From NCBI RefSeq assembly GCF_963576615.1, contig NC_088715.1, positions 55,062,690-55,126,689 of the forward strand: a stretch of 64,000 bases of DNA. Direction: 5' to 3'. Within the stretch, counting starts at the first letter, position 1, and each line of letters starts with the position of its first letter. A program made the position numbers and the translations under genes. This DNA is from Watersipora subatra (taxonomy: Eukaryota; Bryozoa; Gymnolaemata; Cheilostomatida; Watersiporidae). Below are positions 47,772 to 58,320 of this stretch, one piece after another. Below the pieces are notes generated by a model. The model was not told the origin of the DNA and made no database searches. It was given only the letters and a program-made list of their open reading frames with translations.

Positions 47772-48037
47772 CTCATGCCAAGCCAGACAAAGCCATACCA
47801 AGCCATACCAAGCCAGACCAAGCCATGTGAAGCCGGCTTAGTCCAGTCTTATGCAAGGAGGCGGAGCTTCGTAATTATAAAAGGCACTAAAATGCAAAAT
47901 AAAATGCAGAACTTTTCTGCGCTTGATTCATTACTGTTGCATGTCATAACTTGTAACCATATGAAATAAGCAGAAATGTACACTTGTTGCACTTGTTATT
48001 TTTGGAGTTAGTAAAGGCAGGGTGCAAAACCTTTACA
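47772..48037 (+). repeat. Left LTR of decayed gypsy-like element
   Basis: Begins with short CCAGACAAAGCC/CCATACCAAG tandem repeats, contains TATAAAA at about 47877, and ends TTTACA. TGGCAACATGG follows two bases later, a plausible primer-binding site. The exact left edge is uncertain by some bases. Confidence 0.55.
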
Positions 48038-48559
48038 CTGGCAACATGGTAACAGCAGTAGAATAAGCCGATTCCTAACAATCTCTACCTCTAGACTTAT
48101 ACTGGAAGAACTTTCTGCTGCCGTCCAAGTGATGGTAAAAAATCAGAAAACAAGGTGTGAGTCCCGCCTGAGAAACAGCAGAATGAAACCTGCACAACAC
48201 TACTAACCAAGTGGTCTTAAAAGCCGCAACTAGCAGAAGGTGAGAGACAGTAGAAGAGCTGCCAAGGAAATGGCAGAAACCAACTCAGAAACCCCTCACT
48301 AACCAGATGGCCAATAGAAAAGTGAAGGGCGCCGACCTGTGCACCAACTGATAAGTTGAGGTATCGCAGTGAGTTTTGCTGATGCCGAGACCCTAACATA
48401 CAGCACAACAATTCAAGACTCCTAAATACACAGGGATAAGGGACGTAGAATATTTGATTGCTCACTTTCTAGAGGTAGTCGACGCCAATCACTGAGCAGA
48501 AGGAGCAACCTTGCTACACCTTCGGAAAGCATTAGTTTATCAAGCTGATGACCTTAGAT

Positions 48560-49160
48560 GAGCCGATAAACCTTATACTATTTTTGACCCTTTTTGGACT
48601 CAAATCAGGCTATCTACCTGGCAGGCACTGATCTGGCTCAGCACCCTCAGGCAGGAAGAAAAGACATTCTTCCAGGAGCATGCCATGAAGGTGGAGAGGG
48701 TGGTACGCATTGTTTACCGAGGTCTACCGAATCCACACAGAATTAACATGGTAATAGAGGCGTTCTGCGACACTTTTGGAAACCTCGCTCTTTAGCAGCA
48801 CCTTCTGGTGGTACTACCACCCATGCTAGCAGATCTTGTATGGGCAAGAAATGACTACCTCCAGAAACAAAGAAGGAAGCGCCAGCCTGTTGGATTTTTG
48901 ATCCGAGCTATGGAAGAAGGGCTTCCGTACCAGATAAACTTGATGGAAACCAAAGTTATTGGCCAACTAGCACGATAAGTCCAGGCTTTTTTGAAGAAGG
49001 TAGAACAGCTCCAGGAGCAAGTGCAATCCCGAAAGGAAAATAAGTGCCCGCAACCTAACCTTTGCTGGGAGTGTGGCAAAAATGGACTGGCCCGCAAGAA
49101 CTGCCCTAGTCATCAGACTATGGCAGTTCGGGAAACGACGGAAGGCCACAGTGTTGGCTT
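48560..49160 (+). pseudogene. gag remnant with zinc knuckle
   Basis: Frames read a gag-like stretch ('FFQEHAMKVERVVRIVYRGL', 'LADLVWARNDYLQKQ', 'FLKKVEQLQEQVQSRKE') followed by a CCHC knuckle 'CWECGKNGLARKNC', with at least two in-frame stops (near 48793 and 48975). Knuckle-type gag binds element RNA. This is a dead copy, upstream of the protease remnant. Confidence 0.65.
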
Positions 49161-49879
49161 CAGTTACTAGTTGTGCCAAGGCCAAATATTCCAAAAAGTG
49201 GAAAAAATCATCCGGAAACCACAAGACATCGACAGATGGTTTCACTCAGCAAGGACTAGGCCGAAGGAGTTTTGTGTGTAGGAAGAACCTATGGAGACAC
49301 AAAATTATTACCAGTCTTCAAGCAAGTCGGTCTCGATCCCTTCCCGGACATGGACCCAACTTGCCCCCTTTATGTAAACGACAGGGACATAGTCGAAAAT
49401 GAAAAAGAGAGACTATCAAATCGCTCTTGCTCAAGACCCCAAGAAATATTAAAACGGTCCTTACTGAACAAAACAGTTAACCACCCCCCTCTCCGAAACC
49501 CCCCTTGATAAATCAACAGGTTGACCCCAGACCCCGGGCAGCCGCAGGAATCAACTTCGTCCCACTGCAAAGAGAGGATACCGCCAACCCCTTTTGGGGT
49601 TCCATGAACAATCCGATCACGGCACAAGCCTTTAGCCAACCTCACTAAACCAGTTATTTTCTTACCGGAAGAGTGGAGAGTCGGCCAATACAGTTTCATC
49701 GGATATGATTTGTGCCACTAACTTTTCGAATAAACAGGTATTTTCAATGACTACCAGGAACCGTGCGGAAACGGCTTAAATAATGTGACAGTTAGGGCCT
49801 ATTAGTGGATGGAACCAGACTTCCAATTTATGGGATTATCGGCTGTCGATTCAATTGAGGGAAGTTTAAATAGAAAATG

Positions 49880-50450
49880 TTTTTGTGGTTAGTTGCCTAA
49901 GAGAAGATGCAGTATCAGGATTCCCATTTTTGGTGGCACACCAATGTTCCCTAGAGCTAGAGCAGCCAGTGGTTCGAGTAGACGGAAAGCTGCTGATATG
50001 CACAGACAAACACAGAAAATTACTCCAAAGCAAGGTACAAGTGATAAGAGAGATAGTGGTACCAGCTCAGACAGAGATGGCCTTGCACTGCCATCTATCC
50101 ACTCAATACTATTGTCTTATGGGACTGATTGAAGGGATCTCCGATGAATCTCCTGTGCCAAATAGCGTAAATCAACTTGAACCTAAACGCCAGGTTATAG
50201 CCAGGGGCTTTAACACTATGGGACAACCTCTCACACTCAAGTCCAGTGGTACAATTGGCACATATACCAAAATAGACACTCCTCAGATCAATAAAAATGA
50301 TCCCTTGCGATTGAAAACTCGGTCCGACTTCAACCAATGCAGTGCCAGCACATCTTGATGAATTGTTTCAAGCAGCTCAACCAAACTGTTTGAAAGCAGG
50401 CCATGTAACGAAGTTGGCTGCTGCTTCCGATAGAGCGGGACTGAACCTAG
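49880..50450 (+). pseudogene. Retropepsin-like / gypsy linker remnant
   Basis: The open frame 49885-50358 reads 'FPFLVAHQCSLELEQPVVRV', 'IREIVVPAQTEMALHC' and 'PLTLKSSGTIGTYTKI', typical of the stretch after the protease active site in mollusc and vertebrate-type gypsy elements. The active-site Asp-Thr/Ser-Gly lies upstream and is not intact. The reverse transcriptase that should follow is missing. Confidence 0.6.
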
Positions 50451-50858
50451 GCATATTCAGGAACACCGATCGGTAGTTTAACGGGGACTCTTGCCTCAAT
50501 CATGGCAAGATTGAACCTGAGCACCGATGTTGGTTCCATAAGGCTGTCTTTTCCATCAATCGAAATCAAGAATAAAAAAGTTTCAGCGCCAATTGAGACA
50601 CAAATGACTGGTGGAGAGTTAAGTCGGAAAAGTGAACTGGCAAAATTACAAGACACGGGAAAAGGATTGAGAGCCATCATGTACCAGACCATTGCCACTA
50701 GAAAGGCAGTACCAGCCAAACACTTATAATTGGTAAGCAGGGAGCTGGATATATTCAACTGCATGCAAGGTTCTCTCCACATTTGACCAGACAAGGTACT
50801 GGAAGCAGAAGGGGCCTGCGATGCCAAGCCATGCCGAGCCATGCCGAGCCATGCCGAG

Positions 50859-51312
50859 TGTAATGGAAGTCACCAGGAATTGTTCCTTTGCGATGTGCAG
50901 GCTTTCCGTAATCCGCTAATAAGCTTGCTGGGCATAAGTACATTGCTGTCCGTTAAGCTACTCATCGTTTACAAGACAAGCTAAGGATTAACTTTTGCCT
51001 GCCATATAAAAGCATGCCTTGCCACAGTTGTGATCAGGACAAAGCGAGAACTTCAGCACAGAAACACTCGTCCTCACTCACACTACACTGTTAGTGACAA
51101 TATATTTGCTCGTCTGTATGGACAGATGATTAGAGGTAAAGGGACTAAATTTGGTTGTTCATACATTCACTTTGTTTTGTTTATGTACATACTATATAGC
51201 TGCACTCATTATGAATATTTTCTTTGCAGTTTTACGGTCAACGGAATAAACGTATACACACACATTCCAGGCATCAGTTATACTCATTTGAAAATCTATA
51301 CAAGACGTAACA
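50859..51312 (+). repeat. 5' LTR of BEL/Pao element
   Basis: Begins TGTAATGG, ends CGTAACA. Carries a TATAAAA box at about 51005 and an AATAAA signal at about 51244, so it could start and end element transcripts. Confidence 0.95.
51005..51011 (+). promoter_or_regulatory. Likely TATA box in BEL 5' LTR
   Basis: TATAAAA inside the LTR, repeated at about 57853 in the 3' LTR. Position fits an LTR promoter; transcription start not shown. Confidence 0.5.
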
Positions 51313-51567
51313 GTAAAACTCTACCTCTGAAACTCTGTGGAGAGCTGGACAATTAACAACATTGTGCACATGGACGGCATATCCAGACCAGTCACCCAAA
51401 CACTATCTGACGCTGAATAGCCTTGCCTATTGACGTTACGGCAACCCAAGCATATGCTAAAACTCCACTCAGCTAGCCAGGAGAATGCAATTCCTTTCGA
51501 GTAGCTAACTCAAGCACACAGAACATATACTATACCCAAATCAAGTAAACTAGCTCAGTTTACAACA

Positions 51568-53229
51568 ATGGAAAAACTCTTTATAGACAGTATTTCAAAC
51601 TGGAGTATGGTGAATCTTAAAGCTGATCTTCAGCAAAACAGATTAAACTCTACGGGCGAGAAGGCAACTTTAGTGAAGAGGCTCCAGAGCTTTTACGCTC
51701 AAAAATTTGCTTCCTCACCTCGATCACATTCATCTCATTACCACATTGGACAGAAGGAAAGCTATCTTACAAGGAACCAAGCTGCCCAGGCATTACCTTC
51801 TCACCATATAATGACAAGTCGGCATGAAGCCACAAACTTTGACAATCAACAGACCGGCAACTTAGTCAGCAAACCTGTGCCCTTTCAGGTAGACCTTTCG
51901 CAGGCTAGTCTACCGTTGAGCACAACAGGAAACATGGCCTCAATGTCTCCAAGATCCAGTCAGCCAGCTACCCCATTGCCGGAGTTCATCCACTCTCATG
52001 CATCCCTAATGTCTCCGACCATTTGTCAGTCACAAGCAGCTTTGTCCCTGGCAAACAATCAGCCTAGTGTAACTCCAATGTTCTACGGAGCAGTCCAGCC
52101 GTATTCAACGTCAATGCCTCTTCATTGTCATCAGTTGCAGAAAACTGGAAGAAACGGAGTGTTGAGTCAGCCTCAAGTAGATACAATGACTCAAAGGGCC
52201 AGTCAGTCTCACCTTTACTTGCCGCATGCAAGTTCTCCTGCAAGAAATAAGAAACAGGCATCTTCACCACTGTGCGAGCAAAGGTCTGTTAACCAAACGG
52301 AAGGCAGCCAAATGGGTTCAGACCAGCAAGCAATGTCAGGTGTAGGAGCTTGTGATTCATCATTGGGAACACCAGGACACACCCATATTCCAGCGTATAA
52401 CCGGTACAACACGCAGACTAACCAACCTGATACTTACCCATCTTATGCAAGTAGCAACGCCAATTCCTTACAGCCTAACATACACCACACTGGCTCATCC
52501 ATTGCTGCTTCCAGCTTACCTATCACACAGGCTTTAACAGCGTCATCTGAATCTGACGAGTTGAACTCTTTAGATCGTCAGCTAAAGATTCTCCGTATGA
52601 AGGAAGAAATCCGTACAGTACAACATCGACTAAGTATACCTCCTGAGCAGCTTCGCTTAGTTGATCTCCAACAAATGAGTATGCAAGCCGATTCTAACGT
52701 CAATAGTGTCCTGTCGCTAATCAAAAGGTCTGTAGATATAAACAGTTTACCTCCAGCAAAGCCAACCATTTTCTCTGGAAACCCCCTTGAGTACCCTCAG
52801 TGGAAATCGGCCTTTGACTTGCTAATTGAAGAAAAGGACCTTTCCCCAGCGCAGAAGCTCTCCTATCTGCAAACCTATGTCAGCGGTAAGGTACTGAAAT
52901 GTGTACAGGGATACATCATGTTCAATACTGCTGAAGCATATGCAGAGGCCAGGAAGACACTTGACGAACGATATGGCGATCCCTTTGAAATTGCTGATGC
53001 TTTCAGGGACCGACTGGACTCTTGGCCAAAAATCAGCGCCACAAATCCCGACAACCTTAGAGAATATGCTGATTTTCTCAAGCAATCGAAGCTAGCCATG
53101 TCAAAGATTGATGAATTAGAACGTCTCAATGATCCACGAGAACTAAAAAACTTTGCGAGTTGTCTCCCCAACCACCTAGTCAATAGATGGAGCCGTGAAG
53201 CTGGACTTCGCAAAATTGAAGAAAAGTGA
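51568..53229 (+). CDS. BEL/Pao gag with N-terminal SAP-like motif
   Basis: 553 residues from an ATG 255 bases after the 5' LTR. Residues about 9-45 look like a SAP motif (helix, 'LKADLQQNRLNSTGEKATLV', helix), a small DNA-binding fold otherwise known from chromatin proteins. Residues 60-340 are Ser/Gln/Pro-rich and low complexity. Residues about 390-545 match the DUF1759 gag domain ('FSGNPLEYPQWKSAFDLLI', 'LDERYGDPFEIADAF', 'NDPRELKNFASCLP'). The frame ends at TGA in the last part of gag, upstream of the zinc knuckles in the next frame. The following frame is in phase, so gag was continuous with pol. Confidence 0.9.
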   Translation: MEKLFIDSISNWSMVNLKADLQQNRLNSTGEKATLVKRLQSFYAQKFASSPRSHSSHYHIGQKESYLTRNQAAQALPSHHIMTSRHEATNFDNQQTGNLVSKPVPFQVDLSQASLPLSTTGNMASMSPRSSQPATPLPEFIHSHASLMSPTICQSQAALSLANNQPSVTPMFYGAVQPYSTSMPLHCHQLQKTGRNGVLSQPQVDTMTQRASQSHLYLPHASSPARNKKQASSPLCEQRSVNQTEGSQMGSDQQAMSGVGACDSSLGTPGHTHIPAYNRYNTQTNQPDTYPSYASSNANSLQPNIHHTGSSIAASSLPITQALTASSESDELNSLDRQLKILRMKEEIRTVQHRLSIPPEQLRLVDLQQMSMQADSNVNSVLSLIKRSVDINSLPPAKPTIFSGNPLEYPQWKSAFDLLIEEKDLSPAQKLSYLQTYVSGKVLKCVQGYIMFNTAEAYAEARKTLDERYGDPFEIADAFRDRLDSWPKISATNPDNLREYADFLKQSKLAMSKIDELERLNDPRELKNFASCLPNHLVNRWSREAGLRKIEEK

Positions 53230-56200
53230 AACCCAGTCTTTTCTGAATACGCAGACTTCGTCATGAAAGAGGCTGTCCTTGCCTGTGATAAGACTACCTC
53301 ATTTGATGCTCTAACAGCCAGGAAAAGCAACTCAAGATCTCAGGCTACCAAACCAGAGAAATCGCATAACTTCCTTGCTCATGCCACAGATGTGGATGAG
53401 GTAAGTCTCACTAACATTCATGAGGAAAGTCCTGCGTTGTATTGCCTTTTCTGTGATCTTCATGGTTCACATAACACTACGGTTTGCAGGAAGCTGTCTA
53501 AGCTCTCAAATGATGAACAACAAACCTTCTTCAGCAGAGAAAGACTTTGCTTCAAATGTTTGAAACCAGGGCACCTCATGGCTGACTGCCTTGAAATAGT
53601 CATCTGCCAACAAAGGGCCTGTGATAAAAGGCACCCAACCTGTACACATAAATACAGAAAGTCAAAGCCAGCAAGCACCAATGACAAGCCCAAACCTAAA
53701 CCGCCATCTGCCCGGGTCAACGCCACTCAATGCGAATCAAATACAGTAGATGCAGAAATACGTGGCGCCGAATTAAATGATATTGGCAGCATACCACAGA
53801 AAAGGACCATCTCACTCACTACTATGATTGTTCCTGTATACTTGTCTTCAGCTGAGGATCCAAACAAGGAAATACTTACATACGCGCTCTTGGACACAAT
53901 GGCAAACACCTCAATCATCCTTGATGACATTTGTGACACTCTGGGTACCCATAAAACAAGGAAACAGCTAAAGATATCTACAGTCACCACACGAAGACAA
54001 GTCCAATGGTGCAATGAAATTTTAAACTTGCGAGTCCGAGCATTTAATTCTTGCAAATCTGATGCCATCACTATACCAAAAGCATACTCGCAAAGCTCAA
54101 TCCCAGCAGATAGACGCCATATTCCTACACCACAAACAGCAGGTCAATGGGAACACCTCAAGCACCTTAAGAGGCACCTAGCGCCGCTGCAAGATTGTGA
54201 AATAGGACTCATAATAGGCTACAACTGCTCAGCCGCATCTCTCCCCCTCACAACCATTTGGAACAAATCTAACCTCGCGCTACCCTATGCAGTCAAGACC
54301 CAGCTGGGCTGGTCAATCATTGGCGGCCAACTTGCCTCTGATTCTAGCTATTATATTCACCGAATCGAAACATCAGAGCTCACCAAGGAAGAGGTAATAG
54401 CTTGCTTGGAGGATGATCTTTCTGTGATCCATGGTACCCCTCGTATGTCTCAGCACGATCTCCTGTTCTTAAAAAAGATGCAAACCTCCATCAAGCAGGT
54501 AGACAGCCTTTACACCATGCCACTCCCATTCAAAACGGCGCCAACACTACCAAACAACCGCGATTATGCCCTAAGGAGATTCAAAGGACTGGACTTACGG
54601 CTCAACAGCAATCCTGCATTAAAGAGCAAGTACTTTGAGTTCATCCAGGATATTATCTCAAAAGGGGAAGCCGAGCCAGTTCAAGATTTGAAGGAGGCTG
54701 GATGGTACATTCCTCATCACGGTGTCACTCATCCGCTAAAACCCGGCAAACTCAGAGTGGTATTTGACTGTAGTGCAACATTCCGCGGCCATTCCTTGAA
54801 CCAACTGCTTCTACAAGGTCCTGACCTCAACAACAGTCTGACAGGTCTGCTGTGTCGGTTTCGGAAAGACAAAGTTGCAGTCACATGTGACATTAAAAGG
54901 ATGTTTCATCAGTTTCGAGTGGACCAACCAGACAGAAAATACCTTCGTTTCCTTTGGTATAAACCTAACTCTGCAGATATCATGGACTATCAGATGAATG
55001 TTCATCCCTTTGGTGCTGTGTCATCTCCAAGTTGTGCAATTTTTGGCTTGAAGAAGCTGGCAGAGGATAACAAAAGGGATTTTCCACAAGCCGCAAAATT
55101 TGTGCAGAAAAATTTCTACGTTGATGACGGCTTGGTCAGCGTTCTCACAGCTGAGGATGCAGTCAGTCTCATGTCAGAGACCAAGGAAATGATGGCACGG
55201 GGAAACCTGGTTCTCCACAAGTTTCTGTCAAATAATGAGGCAGTATCTAACAGTCTGGGATATGAAAACCCGACAAACAAGGTAATCACGCCAGATTTGA
55301 GTACGGAGAGAGCCCTTGGACTATGTTGGGATATCACACAAGATGTGTTTAAATTTTTAAAGGTTGACATCAAGTCTTGCACCAGACGTGGTATACTCTC
55401 CACTATCGCTTCGGTATTCGATCCACTGGGATTTCTCACTCCATTCACCTTGAAAGGAAAGTTACTACTTCAATCCCTTTGCCACGACAAAGTTGGGTGG
55501 GATGAACCATTGACTTCCAATCAAATGACTGATTGGATCAGCTGGAAGGAAAGTGCCAACGACCTCATTTCTTTCAAGGTCCCACGATGCTACCTAACTC
55601 CAGAATTTACCAATAGCTACAGAGCAGAACTTCACACATTCAGCGATGCTTCCACCGTAGCATACGGTGTCTGTAGTTACCTACGTCTTTTAGACAACAC
55701 CACCTACAAGGTCGCGGTGTCCCTCATAATGGGTAAATCAAGAGTAGCACCCAAAAAAGCTGTAACCATACCACGTCTGGAGCTGCAGGCAGCCACACTA
55801 GCAGTCAAGGTAGCAGACTTCATCAAAACAGAGCTCGACTACCAAAATCTCACACGCTATTTCTGGACTGACTCCAAAACCGTTCTCGGTTACATCAACA
55901 ATGAGGCAAAACGATTTCACGTCTTTGTGTGCAACCGGGTCGAGAGGATCAGAGACTCGACCGATCCCACCGACTGGAGGTATGTTTGCACAGAAGAAAA
56001 CCCTGCGGATTTGGCATCACGCGGAGAAGAAATTCAAAATATTCCAAGTTCTTGGTTAAATGGACCAAGTTTTCTCAACCAGCCAGACTTCAGACCAACC
56101 CCGCAATCCACAATATACACACTAAATAATGAGGATCCCGAGATCAGGAAAGTTTTCATCCATACTACAACCACAAGAATATTGGAGAATAGACTAGTTG

Positions 56201-57681
56201 ACAATCTCGAAAAATGGAGTTCCTGGATCAAAATTACCAAAATTGTCAGCAATATTGTCATATTCATCACTGCCTGTCAAAAAACCAAGCTAACGGATAG
56301 TTCCCCACAAAGCAAACTAATTTTTAATATGATAGTCAAGCTGGTACAACAGCACTATTTCGCAAACGAGCTGCTGCTCCTCAAAGGCAAAGCCAGGCTT
56401 CCAAAATCAACGACATTGTCCAGTCTAGACCCATTTTTAGACAAGTGTGGAGTCATTAGAGTAGGTGGTCGCCTGAGAGACTCTCTTTCATGTTATGAAG
56501 TCCGGCATCCTGCCATTCTGCCAGGAAAATCTCAGGTCACAAAAGCCTTCGCCTATTTCAAACATGTAGAAGCTGCTCATCAAGGACGTGCCACTACAGC
56601 AAATGCTCTTCGCGCAGCAGGAGTATACCTAGTGGGTGGAGGAACAAAAATGCTTGCCACCATGATTCGCCACTGCGCCAAGTGCACTAAACTACGAGGA
56701 AATCCAGTTGGTCAGAAAATGTCCAACTTACCACAATGTCGAACAGAACCAGAAGCACCATTTACGCACACAGGGGTCGACGTGTTTGGTCCATTCAAAG
56801 TTAAGGATTATCGTAAAGAATGCAAGCGATATGGCCTGTTGTTTACATGTATGGCAAGCAGAGCAGTGCACCTCGAAGTGTTAGAAGACATGACCACTGA
56901 CTGCTATATCAACTCATTACGCAGCTTTTTGGCAATACGTGGCCCTGTTTCAGTCCTATACTCAGACAATGGAACTAACTTCGTTGGAGCCAGCAACGAG
57001 TTTGGAAAAACGGTAAAAGAACTATCTGAACCTCGCATCAAGGAGTACTTGAGCACTAAGCAGTGCTCTTTCAGCTTCAGTACTCCAACCGCAAGCCACA
57101 TGGGAGGAACATGGGAGCGTATGATTCGCACTGTCAGGAATGTTCTTAGAGGTTTGCTCATAGAATCCAACACTAATCGAATTGATACGTCCAGTCTTCG
57201 TACACTGCTATACGAGTGCATGTATATAGTAAATTCAAGACCTCTTACTACCACTACACTCCACTCCGATCAAAATTTTGAACCAATTCCACTGACTCCC
57301 AACAACTTGTTGACGATGAAAAATAAAAATCTCCTACCACCACCAGGCTCCTTTACTTCACCAGACCTTTACAGCCGCAAGCGATGGAGACGCGTGCAAT
57401 ATCTGACTGAGCAATTCTGGTCTAGGTGGAAATTGGAGTATCTTCAGAGTTTACAGAAAAGGCAAAAGTGGAAAAATGCCAAGATCAACCTCAAGCCTGG
57501 AGATGTGGTAATAGTTATGGATGACGAGTTACCTCGATGCAACTGGCAACTAGGGAGAGTAACGGAAGTGCAGACCAACAGTGATGGCTATGTGAGGCAT
57601 GCGACCTTGCAAACGGCCAAAAATAAACTAAAGAGACCAGTTCACAAGCTAATACTTCTACATACAACTCCAGATATTTAG
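53230..57681 (+). CDS. BEL/Pao pol polyprotein
   Basis: 1472 residues from the first ATG (53263), in the same frame as gag. Zinc-binding motifs lie at about 61-76 and 96-109 (CFKCLKPGHLMADC). The aspartic protease region has LLDTMANTS at about 209-217, unlike the usual DTG/DSG. Reverse transcriptase has the catalytic YVDD at about 618-621. RNase H begins near 790 ('TFSDAS'). Integrase follows: His-His-Cys-Cys about 1080-1150, catalytic Asp near 1173 ('VDVFGP'), Asp near 1235 ('SDNGTNF') and Glu near 1282 ('GTWERM'). A C-terminal DUF5641-type domain ends it. The stop falls 25 bases before the 3' LTR. Confidence 0.95.
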   Translation, partial: NPVFSEYADFVMKEAVLACDKTTSFDALTARKSNSRSQATKPEKSHNFLAHATDVDEVSLTNIHEESPALYCLFCDLHGSHNTTVCRKLSKLSNDEQQTFFSRERLCFKCLKPGHLMADCLEIVICQQRACDKRHPTCTHKYRKSKPASTNDKPKPKPPSARVNATQCESNTVDAEIRGAELNDIGSIPQKRTISLTTMIVPVYLSSAEDPNKEILTYALLDTMANTSIILDDICDTLGTHKTRKQLKISTVTTRRQVQWCNEILNLRVRAFNSCKSDAITIPKAYSQSSIPADRRHIPTPQTAGQWEHLKHLKRHLAPLQDCEIGLIIGYNCSAASLPLTTIWNKSNLALPYAVKTQLGWSIIGGQLASDSSYYIHRIETSELTKEEVIACLEDDLSVIHGTPRMSQHDLLFLKKMQTSIKQVDSLYTMPLPFKTAPTLPNNRDYALRRFKGLDLRLNSNPALKSKYFEFIQDIISKGEAEPVQDLKEAGWYIPHHGVTHPLKPGKLRVVFDCSATFRGHSLNQLLLQGPDLNNSLTGLLCRFRKDKVAVTCDIKRMFHQFRVDQPDRKYLRFLWYKPNSADIMDYQMNVHPFGAVSSPSCAIFGLKKLAEDNKRDFPQAAKFVQKNFYVDDGLVSVLTAEDAVSLMSETKEMMARGNLVLHKFLSNNEAVSNSLGYENPTNKVITPDLSTERALGLCWDITQDVFKFLKVDIKSCTRRGILSTIASVFDPLGFLTPFTLKGKLLLQSLCHDKVGWDEPLTSNQMTDWISWKESANDLISFKVPRCYLTPEFTNSYRAELHTFSDASTVAYGVCSYLRLLDNTTYKVAVSLIMGKSRVAPKKAVTIPRLELQAATLAVKVADFIKTELDYQNLTRYFWTDSKTVLGYINNEAKRFHVFVCNRVERIRDSTDPTDWRYVCTEENPADLASRGEEIQNIPSSWLNGPSFLNQPDFRPTPQSTIYTLNNEDPEIRKVFIHTTTTRILENRLVDNLEKWSSWIKITKIVSNIVIFITACQKTKLTDSSPQSKLIFNMIVKLVQQHYFANELLLLKGKARLPKSTTLSSLDPFLDKCGVIRVGGRLRDSLSCYEVRHPAILPGKSQVTKAFAYFKHVEAAHQGRATTANALRAAGVYLVGGGTKMLATMIRHCAKCTKLRGNPVGQKMSNLPQCRTEPEAPFTHTGVDVFGPFKVKDYRKECKRYGLLFTCMASRAVHLEVLEDMTTDCYINSLRSFLAIRGPVSVLYSDNGTNFVGASNEFGKTVKELSEPRIKEYLSTKQCSFSFSTPTASHMGGTWERMIRTVRNVLRGLLIESNTNRIDTSSLRTLLYECMYIVNSRPLTTTTLHSDQNFEPIPLTPNNLLTMKNKNLLPPPGSFTSPDLYSRKRWRRVQYLTEQFWSRWKLEYLQSLQKRQKWKNAKINLKPGDVVIVMDDELPRCNWQLGRVTEVQTNSDGYVRHATLQTAKNKLKRPVHKLILLHTTPDI

Positions 57682-57690
57682 AAAACTAAA

Positions 57691-57706
57691 GGGTTTTCGG
57701 AGGGGG
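57691..57706 (+). other. Polypurine tract of BEL/Pao element
   Basis: GGGTTTTCGGAGGGGG directly precedes the 3' LTR; the last eight bases are purines. Confidence 0.7.
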
Positions 57707-58160
57707 TGTAATGGAAGTCACCAGGAATTGTTCCTTTGAGATGTGCAGGCTTTCCGTAATCCGCTAATAAGCTTGCTGGGCATAAGTACATTGCTGTCCG
57801 TTAAGCTACTCATCGTTTACAAGACAAGCTAAGGATTAACTTTTGCCTGCCATATAAAAGCATGCCTTGCCACAGTTGTGATCAGGACAAAGCGAGAACT
57901 TCAGCACAGAAACACTCGTCCTCACTCACACTACACTGTTAGTGACAATATATTTGCTCGTCTGTATGGACAGATGATTAGAGGTAAAGGGACTAAATTT
58001 GGTTGTTCATACATTCACTTTGTTTTGTTTATGTACATACTATATAGCTGCACTCATTATGAATATTTTCTTTGCAGTTTTACGGTCAACGGAATAAACG
58101 TATACACACACATTCCAGGCATCAGTTATACTCATTTGAAAATCTATACAAGACGTAACA
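57707..58160 (+). repeat. 3' LTR of BEL/Pao element
   Basis: 454 bp, the same length as the 5' LTR; one base difference was found. Confidence 0.95.
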
Positions 58161-58320
58161 CCGAGCCATGCCGAGCCATGCCGAGCCATGCCGAGCCATG
58201 CCGAGCCATGCCGAGCTACACCGAGCCATGCCCAGCCATGCCAAGCCACGCCAAGCTACGCCAAGCCACGCCACGCCACGCCAAGCCACGCCATGCTATG
58301 CCTCACCAAACCACGTCAAG
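58161..58320. repeat. Degenerate CCGAGCCATG repeat
   Basis: Tandem CCGAGCCATG and CCACGCCAAG variants continuing the array interrupted by the BEL insertion at 50859. Confidence 0.9.

Larger units (their letters stand above)
50859..58160 (+). mobile_element. Young BEL/Pao retrotransposon
   Basis: A 7.30-kb element with 454-bp LTRs that differ at one base as read (near 50891 versus 57739). It is flanked by CCGAG on both sides, a 5-bp target duplication, although that word is also part of the surrounding repeat. Gag and pol lie in one frame, broken by one TGA at 53227-53229. All pol domains of the BEL/Pao type are present. It is inserted in the expanded repeat of an older LTR. Confidence 0.95.

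Noticed and set aside
47757-47969. 70-codon frame 'MASDQLMPSQTKPYQ...'
   Set aside because: Lies in the repeat-bearing LTR; not a gene.
48217-48465. 82-codon minus-strand frame
   Set aside because: Antisense to the decayed gypsy-like element; no motif.
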